The notes below the pieces were generated by a model. The model searched no databases. It saw only the letters and a list, made by a program, of their open reading frames with translations, and was not told the origin of the DNA. 62,263 nt of DNA from Caballeronia catudaia (GTDB lineage Bacteria > Pseudomonadota > Gammaproteobacteria > Burkholderiales > Burkholderiaceae). Positions 44,828 through 52,848 of the stretch are shown here, piece after piece. Both the position numbers and the translations under genes were made by a program. How positions within the stretch are numbered: position 1 is the first letter of the stretch; each line of letters opens with the position of its first letter. Location of the stretch: assembly GCF_001544755.2 (NCBI RefSeq), contig NZ_FCOF02000038.1, forward strand, positions 1 to 62,263, written 5' to 3'.

Positions 44828-44856
44828 AGGCTCGCGCCCTCAGCGGCTTGTTTGCT
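44820..44856 (+). terminator. Terminator of the nuo operon
   Basis: GCCGCTGA (44820-44827) pairs with TCAGCGGC (44840-44847), followed by TTGTTTGCTTC. The DUF2818 stop codon lies within the left arm. Confidence 0.75.
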
Positions 44857-44876
44857 TCACAAGCACAGGGCTCAAG

Positions 44877-45464
44877 ATGGCAGATCATTCCTCGATACCC
44901 GGTAAGGACGACGGCCTCATCGAAAAGCAGGTCGAAAGCGTCACGCTGCACGAGGGCAAATTCCTCACGCTGAAACGCGATACCGTCGAGTTGCCCGACG
45001 GCAAGCACGCCACGCGCGAGTTCGTCGAGCATCCGGGCGCGGTGATGATCCTGCCGGTGTTCGACGATGGCCGCGTGCTGCTCGAACGTCAGTTCCGCTA
45101 TCCGGTGGGCCGCGTGCTGCTCGAATTTCCGGCCGGAAAACTCGATCCGAACGAAGACGAGTTGACCTGCGCGAAGCGCGAACTGCAAGAGGAGACGGGT
45201 TACACGGCGCGCGAATGGACGCTCCTCACGCGCATCCATCCGGTGATTTCATATTCGACGGAATTCATCGACATTTATCTTGCGCGCGGCCTGACAGAAG
45301 GCGATGCCCGACTGGACGAGGGCGAGTTCCTCGAAACCTTCATCGCCGACGAAGCGCAACTGATGAGTTGGGTGAAGGACGGCAGCATCAGCGACGTGAA
45401 GACCATCATCGGCGTGTTCTGGCTGGAGAAAATTCGTTCGGGCGTGTGGACGCCCGGCGGCTGA
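44877..45464 (+). CDS. NUDIX hydrolase, ADP-ribose pyrophosphatase-like
   Basis: 195 residues. The Nudix box GX5EX7REUXEEXGU spans residues 87-109: it starts GKLDPNEDEL and ends RELQEETGY, with every consensus residue present. The surrounding fold (AVMILPVFDDGRVLLERQFRYPVGRVLLEFPAGKL) is typical of the NudF/ADP-ribose pyrophosphatase branch, which cleaves ADP-ribose and related nucleotide-sugars. The exact substrate is not determined by motif alone. It stands alone between two terminators, just past the nuo operon. Confidence 0.87.
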   Translation: MADHSSIPGKDDGLIEKQVESVTLHEGKFLTLKRDTVELPDGKHATREFVEHPGAVMILPVFDDGRVLLERQFRYPVGRVLLEFPAGKLDPNEDELTCAKRELQEETGYTAREWTLLTRIHPVISYSTEFIDIYLARGLTEGDARLDEGEFLETFIADEAQLMSWVKDGSISDVKTIIGVFWLEKIRSGVWTPGG

Positions 45465-45482
45465 GTAGAAGGATGACAAGTG

Positions 45483-45515
45483 CGAAAGCGGCCTCGATGG
45501 CCGCTTTCGTCGTTT
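45483..45515 (+). terminator. Intrinsic terminator after the NUDIX gene
   Basis: CGAAAGCGGCC (45483-45493) pairs with GGCCGCTTTCG (45499-45509), followed by TCGTTTTT. Confidence 0.88.
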
Positions 45516-45657
45516 TTGCATCGCCGGAAGCGCTGCCGAGGCCGAGCGGCTAGAATGGTCGTCTTACCGATTTTCAGTGCGCTTCGTTCGTCCAGACATG
45601 CGAACGATCGTTCCAAAATCGCGAATTTGAGATAAACTTCAACGAAGCCCCATCAGC

Positions 45658-46128
45658 ATGAAGGTCCTCGATTTAAAGTGCTCGCATGAACATCGGTTCG
45701 AAGGCTGGTTTGCCTCGACCGAAGATTTCGAGTCGCAGTTGTCGCGCAAGCTGGTTGCATGTCCGGTGTGCGCCGCGACCGATGTGAGCCGCATGCCATC
45801 CGCGCCGCGCCTGAATCTGTCGTCGGCGCGGGGCGAGGCGGCGGCGCCGGCGCCGGCGCAACCCGCATCGAACGCGCCGCAGGCGGCCGCGCCCGAAGCG
45901 GCCGTGTTGCAGGCGCGCGCGTTGAAGTTCATGCGCGAACTGATCGAAAAGACCGAGAACGTGGGCGAGCGGTTTGCCGAGGAAGCGCGGCGCATCCACT
46001 ACAACGAGGCGCCGGCGCGCAACATTCGCGGCGTTACGACGCCCGAAGACGCGCATGCCTTGCTCGAAGAAGGGATCGACGTGATGCCGTTGCCTGTTCC
46101 GGACGCATTGAAAGAGCCGCTGCAGTAA
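45658..46128 (+). CDS. DUF1178 family protein with zinc-ribbon-like N-terminus
   Basis: 156 residues. The N-terminus has LKCSHEHRFEGWF, and after about 30 residues CPVCAATDVSRMPSAPRL, a spaced Cys set consistent with a small zinc ribbon. An Ala/Pro-rich linker follows, then a helical region ALKFMRELIEKTENVGERFAEEARRIHYNEAP and RNIRGVTTPEDAHALLEEGI, which identify DUF1178. No function is established for the family that I know. The ATG at 45658 has the usual family opening MKVLDLKC. It is a single gene. Confidence 0.83.
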   Translation: MKVLDLKCSHEHRFEGWFASTEDFESQLSRKLVACPVCAATDVSRMPSAPRLNLSSARGEAAAPAPAQPASNAPQAAAPEAAVLQARALKFMRELIEKTENVGERFAEEARRIHYNEAPARNIRGVTTPEDAHALLEEGIDVMPLPVPDALKEPLQ

Positions 46129-46185
46129 CGTTCGCGGGCGGCGTCTCCTCTGGCTCCGGAATGAGCCATGACTGGAGACACCCGC

Positions 46186-47382
46186 ATGGACCTCAACTAT
46201 TCTCCTGCCGACGACGCTTTTCGCGTCGACGTCCGCACCTGGCTCGAAGCCAATCTGCCGCGCGCACTGCGCGGCAAAGTCCTCCATCACAAGCGTTTGA
46301 CCCGCGACGATTACGCGAGCTGGCACAAGCTGCTCGCCGCGCGCGGCTGGTCGGCGGTCGCGTGGCCAAAGGACTATGGCGGCCCGGGCTGGGACGTCAC
46401 GCAGCGCCACATCTGGGACGAGGAATGCGCCCGCGCGGGTGCGCCAATGGTGCTGCCCTTCGGGGTGTCGATGGTCGCGCCGGTGCTCATGAAGTACGGC
46501 AGCGGCGAGCAGAAAGCCCATTATCTCCCGCGCATTCTCGACGGCACCGACTGGTGGTGCCAAGGCTACTCGGAACCCGGCTCGGGCTCCGACCTCGCGT
46601 CGTTGCGCACGCGCGCCGAGCGGCGCGGCGATCACTACATCGTCAACGGGCAAAAGACCTGGACGACGCTCGGCCAGCACGCCGACATGATGTTCTGCCT
46701 CGTGCGCACCGATCCGCAGGCGAAGAAGCAGGAAGGCATTTCGTTCCTGCTGATCGACATGAAGACGCCCGGCATCACGGTGCGGCCGATCATCACGCTC
46801 GACGAGGATCACGAAGTCAACGAAGTCTTCTTCGAGGACGTGCATGTGCCGGTCGCGAATCTCGTCGGCGAGGAGAACCGCGGCTGGACTTATGCGAAGT
46901 ACCTGCTCGGACACGAGCGCACGGGCATCGCGCGCGTCGGGCAATCGAAGCGCGAGCTGCTCTTTCTCAAGCGCCTCGCGCTCGATCGCGCGAAGGGCGG
47001 CAAGCCGCTCCTGCACGATCCGCTGTTCGCCGCGAAAGTCGCCGCGCTCGAAATCGAACTGATGGCGCTCGAAGTGACCGTGCAGCGCGTCATCGCGAGC
47101 GAGGCGGGTGGCAAGGGACCGGGCCCGGAAGCATCGATGCTCAAGATCAAAGGCACCGAAGTGCAGCAGGCGCTGACCGAACTGATGGTCGAAGCAGTCG
47201 GCCCGCAAGCGGCGGCGTTCGATCCCGCGTTCCTCGATGGCGCGCACGAGCACAGCGCAACCGGCGACGACGATGCCGCGCCGCTCGCCGCGTACTACTT
47301 CAATTTTCGCAAGGCATCGATCTACGGCGGCTCGAACGAGATTCAAAAGAACATCATCGCGCAGATGATTCTCGGACTTTGA
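46186..47382 (+). CDS. Acyl-CoA dehydrogenase (probable alpha-type partner)
   Basis: 398 residues from MDLNYSPADDAF; CTGGAGACACCCGC precedes this ATG, so an alternative ATG at 46168 is unlikely. Flavin and substrate motifs are present: WCQGYSEPGSGSDLASL, VNGQKTWTTLGQHADMMFCLVR. Where medium-chain enzymes have the catalytic Glu in YEGT, this protein has SIYGGSNEIQKN, i.e. Gly. A Glu in GHERTGIARVG lies at the alternative catalytic position known from long-chain and isovaleryl types. A second, shorter ACAD follows 10 bases later. Such unlike pairs form heteromeric dehydrogenases in steroid side-chain breakdown, so a pair is plausible here. Confidence 0.87.
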   Translation: MDLNYSPADDAFRVDVRTWLEANLPRALRGKVLHHKRLTRDDYASWHKLLAARGWSAVAWPKDYGGPGWDVTQRHIWDEECARAGAPMVLPFGVSMVAPVLMKYGSGEQKAHYLPRILDGTDWWCQGYSEPGSGSDLASLRTRAERRGDHYIVNGQKTWTTLGQHADMMFCLVRTDPQAKKQEGISFLLIDMKTPGITVRPIITLDEDHEVNEVFFEDVHVPVANLVGEENRGWTYAKYLLGHERTGIARVGQSKRELLFLKRLALDRAKGGKPLLHDPLFAAKVAALEIELMALEVTVQRVIASEAGGKGPGPEASMLKIKGTEVQQALTELMVEAVGPQAAAFDPAFLDGAHEHSATGDDDAAPLAAYYFNFRKASIYGGSNEIQKNIIAQMILGL

Positions 47383-47392
47383 GGAGGGGCGC

Positions 47393-48517
47393 ATGGACTT
47401 CACTTTCAGCGATGAACAGCAGCAGTTTCGCGATGCGCTGCGCCGCTATCTCGACAAGGAATCTGCGTTCGAGGCGCGTCAGCGCATCGTTGCGTCGGAA
47501 GCGGGCGTCGATGAAAAGCATTGGCGCGCGTTCGCCGAACTCGGCCTGCTCGCGCTGCCGGTTCCGGAAGCACAGGGCGGCTTCGACGGCGGTCCGGTCG
47601 ACATGCTCGTCGTGATGCAGGAACTCGGCCGCGCGCTCGTCGTCGAGCCGTATTGGGCGACGGCCGTGGGCATCGAAGCGTTGCGGCTGGCCGGGGATGC
47701 CGGCGAGCTGCTCGAACGCGCGGGGCGCGGCGAGATACGATTTGCTGTCGCGTTTCACGAACCGCACGCGCGCTACGACCTTTTCGATTTGCGCACAATC
47801 GCGAACGCAGACGGCGACCGCTTCACGCTCGACGGAACGAAATCGATGGTGCAACACGGCGCGCAAGCCGATCACTGGATCGTGCCCGCGCGCATCGATG
47901 GCGAAGTGGCGCTGTTCATCGTCGATAAGAACGCGGCGAATGTGCGCATCGCCGAGTACCGCACGATCGACGGACAACGCGCCGCGACCCTCACATTCGA
48001 CAAGACGCCCGCGACGCGTCTGGGTGGCCGCGGAACCGGCGCCGCGACATTCGAGCGAATCGCCGATTACGCGACCTTTCTGGTATGCGCGGAAGCGCTC
48101 GGCGCACTCGATGCGCTCAATCGCGCGACCGTCGACTATACGAAGGAACGCCAGCAGTTCGGCATGCCGATCGCGCGTTTTCAGGTGTTGCAGCATCGCA
48201 TGGTCGATATGCTGATCCACGCCGAACAGGCGCGCTCGATCACGTATCTCGCCGCCGCGCGCTATCTCGACGACGATGCCGCGACGCGCGCTCGAGCCAT
48301 CTCCGCCGCCAAAGTGCGCGTCGGACAGGCCGCACGCTTCGTCGGGCAACAGGCCGTGCAATTGCACGGCGGCATGGGCATGACGAACGAACTGCCTGCC
48401 GCGCACTGGTTCAAGCGGCTATCGATCATCGAGACGACGCTCGGCGATGTCGATCACCATCTCGCGCGCTTCGCTTCATTACCCACATTCGCCATAACGG
48501 AAGGGAGAACCGCATGA
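47393..48517 (+). CDS. Acyl-CoA dehydrogenase (probable beta-type partner)
   Basis: 374 residues. The N-terminal helical domain and middle domain are recognisable but weaker in flavin-binding motifs than the preceding gene. The C-terminal domain has YTKERQQFGMPIARFQVLQHRMVDM and VQLHGGMGMTNELPAAHWFKRL. The final part (IIETTLGDVDHHLARF) differs from the usual IYEGT-type ending. Short, motif-poor ACADs next to a fuller one are typical of the second subunit in heteromeric ACADs. It overlaps the following MaoC gene by ATGA. Substrate unknown. Confidence 0.85.
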   Translation: MDFTFSDEQQQFRDALRRYLDKESAFEARQRIVASEAGVDEKHWRAFAELGLLALPVPEAQGGFDGGPVDMLVVMQELGRALVVEPYWATAVGIEALRLAGDAGELLERAGRGEIRFAVAFHEPHARYDLFDLRTIANADGDRFTLDGTKSMVQHGAQADHWIVPARIDGEVALFIVDKNAANVRIAEYRTIDGQRAATLTFDKTPATRLGGRGTGAATFERIADYATFLVCAEALGALDALNRATVDYTKERQQFGMPIARFQVLQHRMVDMLIHAEQARSITYLAAARYLDDDAATRARAISAAKVRVGQAARFVGQQAVQLHGGMGMTNELPAAHWFKRLSIIETTLGDVDHHLARFASLPTFAITEGRTA

Positions 48518-48975
48518 CCTACGCTTTTGAAGATTTCGACATCGGCAGCGCGGTGACGCTGAGTGCGCACACGTTCACGCGCGAGGAGATCATCGAATTC
48601 GCGACGCGCTACGATCCGCAGCCTTTTCATATGTCGGACGCGGCGGGCGAGGCCTCGCATTTCGGCGGGCTCGTCGCGAGCGGCTGGAACACGTGTTCCG
48701 CGATGATGGGGATACTCGTGCGCGACATGGTCGGCGATTCGACCTCGATGGGTTCCCCCGGTCTCGACAACATCCGCTGGATCAAACCCGTGCGCGTCGG
48801 CGATACGGTGCGGCTCACCGTGCGCGTGCTCGACAAGCGGGTGTCGAAGAGCAAGCCGGATCGCGGCATCGTGCAGACGCGCTGGGAGGCGCACAACCAG
48901 CACGGCGAGCTCGTGCTGACGGTGGATTCCGCCGCGCTCTTCGGCTTGCGCAATCCGGCCGCGTCAACTGCCTGA
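48514..48975 (+). CDS. MaoC-like (R)-specific enoyl-CoA hydratase
   Basis: 153 residues, hot-dog fold of the MaoC/FAS1 type. The active-site pattern appears as FATRYDPQPFHMSDAAGEASHFGGLVASGWNT, with Asp and His of the hydratase motif. The start overlaps the stop of the preceding ACAD, so hydratase and dehydrogenase are coupled, as expected for consecutive steps: oxidation to the enoyl-CoA, then hydration. Its last 12 bases overlap the convergent gene on the minus strand. Confidence 0.87.
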   Translation: MTYAFEDFDIGSAVTLSAHTFTREEIIEFATRYDPQPFHMSDAAGEASHFGGLVASGWNTCSAMMGILVRDMVGDSTSMGSPGLDNIRWIKPVRVGDTVRLTVRVLDKRVSKSKPDRGIVQTRWEAHNQHGELVLTVDSAALFGLRNPAASTA

Positions 48976-50187
48976 CGCGTACTTTCCGAGTTCGAGCTTC
49001 GCGATGGCATTGCGATGCACTTCGTCGGGACCGTCCGCGAGACGCAGCGTGCGCGCCGACGCATACGCATAAGCGAGCGGAAAGTCATCGCAGATGCCGC
49101 CCGCGCCGTGCGCCTGAATCGCCCAATCGATGACCTGACAGGCGACGTTCGGCGCGACCACCTTGATCATCGCGATCTCGCCGCGCGCGCCCTTGTTGCC
49201 GACGGTGTCCATCATGTACGCGGCCTTGAGCGTCAAAAGCCGCGCCTGCTCGATCATGATCCGCGCCTCGGCGATTCGCTCCTGCGTGACGCCATGCTGC
49301 GCGATCGGCTTGCCGAACGCGACGCGCGCCATCGTGCGCCTGGTCATCAGTTCGAGTGCTCGCTCCGCGAGGCCGATCAGACGCATGCAATGGTGAATGC
49401 GGCCCGGTCCCAATCGCCCTTGCGCGATCTCGAAGCCGCGTCCGTCGCCCAGCAGCATGTTCGTTGCGGGCACGCGCACCTTTTCGAGCGTGATGTCCAT
49501 GTGGCCGTGCGGGGCGTCGTCGTAACCGAAGACGTGCAATGGCCGATGCACCGTGATGCCGGCTGCATCGGCGGGCACGAGAATCATCGACTGTTGCGCG
49601 TGTTTCGGCGCTTGCGTGTCGGTCTTGCCCATCACGATATACACCTTGCAGCGCGGATCGCCCGCGCCGGACGACCACCACTTGTGGCCATCGATCACGT
49701 AGCTGTCGCCATCGCGCGCGATGCTGCAGCGGATGTTGGTCGCATCCGACGAAGCGACTTCCGGCTCCGTCATCAGAAACGCCGAGCGGATTTCGCCGCG
49801 CAATAGCGGTTCGAGCCATTGCGCCTTTTGCGCATCGGTGCCGTAGCGTTCGATGGTCTCCATGTTGCCGGTGTCGGGCGCGCTGCAATTGAAGACTTCC
49901 GGCGCCCACGGCACGCGGCCCATGATTTCGCACAGCGGCGCGTACTCCAGATTGGTGAGGCCCGCGCCGCGCTCCGATGACGGCAGGAAGAGATTCCATA
50001 AGCCCTCGGTGCGCGCTTTTTCTTTCAGGCTTTCGATGAGGCGCGTCGGAACCCACGCGTTGCCCGATGCGCGACTCTCCGCGATCTCTTCGGCATAGGC
50101 GCGCTCGTTCGGATAGATGTTCGCGTCGAAGAAGGCGAGCAGTTTGTCGCGTAATGCCTGCACCTTGGGCGTGTAGTCGAAGTTCAT
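48964..50187 (-). CDS. Acyl-CoA dehydrogenase, ACAD10/ACAD11/LvaC-like
   Basis: 407 residues from MNFDYTPKVQALRDKLL. Clear ACAD motifs are AFLMTEPEVASSDATNI, DSYVIDGHKWWSSGAGDPRC and RVAFGKPIAQHGVTQERIAEARI. Near the C-terminus it has RTLRLADGPDEVHRNAIAKLE, the variant ending of the ACAD10/11 branch instead of YEGT. In that branch the partner is an APH-like kinase, and exactly such a gene lies upstream and overlaps it by ATGA. In the levulinate pathway the LvaA kinase and LvaC ACAD-like protein convert 4-hydroxyacyl-CoA through a phosphorylated intermediate. A similar role is inferred, not shown. Confidence 0.87.
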   Translation of the reverse strand: MNFDYTPKVQALRDKLLAFFDANIYPNERAYAEEIAESRASGNAWVPTRLIESLKEKARTEGLWNLFLPSSERGAGLTNLEYAPLCEIMGRVPWAPEVFNCSAPDTGNMETIERYGTDAQKAQWLEPLLRGEIRSAFLMTEPEVASSDATNIRCSIARDGDSYVIDGHKWWSSGAGDPRCKVYIVMGKTDTQAPKHAQQSMILVPADAAGITVHRPLHVFGYDDAPHGHMDITLEKVRVPATNMLLGDGRGFEIAQGRLGPGRIHHCMRLIGLAERALELMTRRTMARVAFGKPIAQHGVTQERIAEARIMIEQARLLTLKAAYMMDTVGNKGARGEIAMIKVVAPNVACQVIDWAIQAHGAGGICDDFPLAYAYASARTLRLADGPDEVHRNAIAKLELGKYASGS

Positions 50188-51296
50188 GCCTTCCCCTTCA
50201 CTTTCTGCACCTTCTGCGCGTATTGCCACGCGAGCTCGGCCATCGGACGCGCGCGCCTGCCCGCATCGATGGCTTGCGCGCTCGCGGCGGTGCCGTCGAC
50301 GACGCGCTTCATGATGCCTTGCAAAATCGCGGCGATGCGGAACATGTTGTAGGCGAGATAGAAGTTCCAGTCGCCTTCGATCGTGAAGCCCGTGCGCGCG
50401 CAATAGCGCCTCACGTATTCGTCTTCGTCGGGAATCCCGAGCGCGGCCCAGTCGAGTCCGGCGATGCCGCGGAACTGCGACGGATCGACATGCCACGCCA
50501 TGCAGTGATACGCGAAATCGGCGAGCGGATCGCCGAGCGTCGAGAGTTCCCAGTCGAGCACGGCGAGCACGCGCGGCTCACTCGGATGAAAGATCAGGTT
50601 GTCGAGCCGATAATCGCCATGCACGATGCTGACTTTCGCGTCGCGTGAAGCAGGAATGTGCCGCGGCAGCCACTCGATCAGACGATGCATCGCGTCGATG
50701 CGTTCGGTCTCCGAAGCGACATACTGCTTGCTCCAGCGCCCGATCTGACGCTCGAAGTAATTCCCCGGCTTGCCGTAGGTCGAAAGACCCACGGCTTCGA
50801 CATCGACGGTATGAAGCGCGGCGATCACGCGATTCGTTTCGTCGTAGATCGCGGCGCGCTCGTCGGGCGTCATACCGGGCAGCGACGGGTCCCACAGCAC
50901 GCGGCCCTGCACGAACTCCATTACGTAGAACGCGCGGCCGATCACGCTTTCGTCCTCGCACAGCGCGAGCATGCGCGCGACGGGTACATCGGTGCCGGCG
51001 AGCGCGTCCATCACGCGAAACTCGCGCTCGATGGCATGCGCGGACGGCAAGAGCTTCGCAGCGGGGCCGGGCTTTGCGCGCATCACGTAGCTACGCCCGG
51101 GCGTGACGAGCTTGAACGTCGGATTCGACTGGCCGCCAGCGAATTGCTCGATGCTCAACGGGCCGTCGAAGCCATCGACATGCGCCGCGAGCCACGACGT
51201 CAGCGCGCCGGTATCGAAGCGCTGTTTATCCTGCACGGGGCGCGTTCCTTCGAACGCGGAGAAATCGGACTGCTTGTGCGTCTCGTTGTCTTGCAT
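50184..51296 (-). CDS. APH-like kinase, ACAD10-N-terminal/LvaA-like
   Basis: 370 residues, aminoglycoside phosphotransferase/choline kinase superfamily. The N-lobe has FAGGQSNPTFKLVTPG and VMRAKPGP (Lys74). The catalytic loop HGDYRLDNLIFH (His226-Asp228) and the metal-binding LDWE (about 247-250) are intact, so it should be an active kinase. The sequence type is the one fused to ACAD in vertebrate ACAD10/11 and called LvaA in Pseudomonas levulinate catabolism, rather than drug resistance. It overlaps its ACAD partner by ATGA and follows a histidine phosphatase gene by 21 bases. Confidence 0.85.
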   Translation of the reverse strand: MQDNETHKQSDFSAFEGTRPVQDKQRFDTGALTSWLAAHVDGFDGPLSIEQFAGGQSNPTFKLVTPGRSYVMRAKPGPAAKLLPSAHAIEREFRVMDALAGTDVPVARMLALCEDESVIGRAFYVMEFVQGRVLWDPSLPGMTPDERAAIYDETNRVIAALHTVDVEAVGLSTYGKPGNYFERQIGRWSKQYVASETERIDAMHRLIEWLPRHIPASRDAKVSIVHGDYRLDNLIFHPSEPRVLAVLDWELSTLGDPLADFAYHCMAWHVDPSQFRGIAGLDWAALGIPDEDEYVRRYCARTGFTIEGDWNFYLAYNMFRIAAILQGIMKRVVDGTAASAQAIDAGRRARPMAELAWQYAQKVQKVKGKA

Positions 51297-51317
51297 CGTC
51301 TCCTCCAGGCTGCTGCT

Positions 51318-52043
51318 TCACGTCATGTCGCCGGCCTTGTAGCGGATGAACTGGGCGTAGAGCAGTTCCATCGTCGTGTTGCGCACGCCGGCGTGCAGCG
51401 GCGACGGCGGCGAATGATTGATCGCGTGGATGACCCAGTCACCCGGTTTCTCGCCGACATCGAGCGCGTTGATGCAGCCCGTCGCCTGCGACAGATGACC
51501 GAAGAACGCGCGCCCGCCTGCCGTGATCGCATGCGAGAGCAGGGCGCGATTGACGCCGCCGTGCAGCACGAGCAGCACCGTGTCCCACGAACGGTCATCG
51601 CGCAGGCGCGCGATGGGGGGCAGCGCGCGATCGAGCAACTCGCCGATGGTCTCGCCGCCGAGAAACTGCGTGTCTTCCGCCACGACGCCATCGAACACCG
51701 AGAGAAACGCGCGCTCGATATCGGCCGTCGTGAGGTCCTTGAGCCTCCCGCCGCGAATCTCCTGCCACTCGGGCCACGTTTCGATGTCGATGCGCTGTCC
51801 CGTCGCTTCGAGCACGCGCCGCGCGGTCTCGACCGTGCGCGGCAGTCCGCTCACGATCACGCGATCGAAGCGCACGTTCTGCGCGGCGAATTCGCGTCCC
51901 GCCGCGCTCGCTTCCTCGCGCCCTTGCTCGTTGAGCGGCACGCTTTCGGGATCGATCGCGCGCCCGCTGTCGTCGAAATACGTGACGTCGCCATGGCGCA
52001 TCAGAAAGATGCGCCGCCGCTTCGGCAATTCGTAATGAGCCAT
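51318..52043 (-). CDS. Histidine phosphatase (phosphoglycerate mutase-like)
   Basis: 241 residues from MAHYELPKRRR. The phosphohistidine motif RHG is at residues 16-18 (IFLMRHGDVTYFDD), and the second catalytic His161 lies in VLLVLHGGVNRALLSH. The Arg of SGLPRTVETARRV completes the pocket. Such proteins cleave phosphate from small molecules or act as mutases; the substrate cannot be read. Its placement between the crotonase and the kinase of an acyl-CoA pathway suggests a phosphorylated metabolite of that pathway, which is inference. The start at 52043 leaves a 16-base gap after the crotonase gene. Confidence 0.84.
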   Translation of the reverse strand: MAHYELPKRRRIFLMRHGDVTYFDDSGRAIDPESVPLNEQGREEASAAGREFAAQNVRFDRVIVSGLPRTVETARRVLEATGQRIDIETWPEWQEIRGGRLKDLTTADIERAFLSVFDGVVAEDTQFLGGETIGELLDRALPPIARLRDDRSWDTVLLVLHGGVNRALLSHAITAGGRAFFGHLSQATGCINALDVGEKPGDWVIHAINHSPPSPLHAGVRNTTMELLYAQFIRYKAGDMT

Positions 52044-52059
52044 GTGCGCCTGACGATAA

Positions 52060-52848
52060 TTAGCGATAGTTCGGCTGGCGCTTTTCGAGGAACGCCGTGA
52101 TGCCTTCGAGCGCGTCGCCGTGATGGAGCGCATCGACGAAGCTGTCGCGTTCCATGTCAAGATGCGCGGCGAGCGGTTGCACGTCGGCGGCGTTGATGAG
52201 GGACTTGATGCGCGCCATCGCTTTCGGCGACACGCTGCCGAGATCGTCGGCCCACGCAATGGCCGCATCGAGCGCGATGCCCTTTTTCGTCAGCCGGTTC
52301 ACGACGCCCACTTCATGCAGGCGCGACGCGCCGATCGGCTTCGCTTCGAGCAGCACTTCGCTCGCGAGCGTGCGCGGCAGCGCGCGCGACAGGAACCACG
52401 ATGCGCCGCCATCCGGCGTAAGGCCGACGCGCGCATACGACATGACGAACCTGGCGTCATCGGCGGCGACGATCAGATCGCATGCGAGCGCGAGCGAAAA
52501 GCCCGCGCCGGCCGCCGCGCCTTCGACGGCCGCGATCACCGGCTTCGTCGATGCGCGCAGCGCGCTGATCCATTCGTCGAGCATATCGATGCTCGCAGCC
52601 TGCACCGACGGATCTTTCGCGCGGTTTTCCATCAGGCGGTTCAGGTTGCCGCCAGAGCAGAAGAAGTTGTCGGCGCCCGTCAGCACGATTACGCGCACGC
52701 TGTTGTCGCGCTCGGCGCTGTTGAGCGCTTCGATCCCCGCCGCGTACATGTCCGGATGCAAGGCGTTGCGCGCGCCGGGATTGGAAAGTTTCAAAACGAG
52801 CGTGGTGTCGCTGCCCGCGGGACGGTCTGTGAGTAATTCGGCGCTCAT
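52060..52848 (-). CDS. Crotonase-family enoyl-CoA hydratase/isomerase
   Basis: 262 residues. The oxyanion-hole regions are FCSGGNLNRL and EGAAAGAGFSLALACDLIV. In hydratases two Glu residues act. Here the corresponding places read VMSYARVGLTPDGGASW, with Asp in the second position and no Glu in the first. This pattern occurs in PaaG-like isomerases and other crotonases, so isomerisation rather than simple hydration is possible. The start overlaps the stop of the hydroxyacyl-CoA dehydrogenase gene by ATGA. Confidence 0.83.
   Translation of the reverse strand: MSAELLTDRPAGSDTTLVLKLSNPGARNALHPDMYAAGIEALNSAERDNSVRVIVLTGADNFFCSGGNLNRLMENRAKDPSVQAASIDMLDEWISALRASTKPVIAAVEGAAAGAGFSLALACDLIVAADDARFVMSYARVGLTPDGGASWFLSRALPRTLASEVLLEAKPIGASRLHEVGVVNRLTKKGIALDAAIAWADDLGSVSPKAMARIKSLINAADVQPLAAHLDMERDSFVDALHHGDALEGITAFLEKRQPNYR

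Noticed and set aside
50184..51296. Aminoglycoside resistance gene
   Set aside because: The APH fold is real, but the sequence type and the overlapping ACAD partner place it with ACAD10/LvaA-like metabolic kinases.
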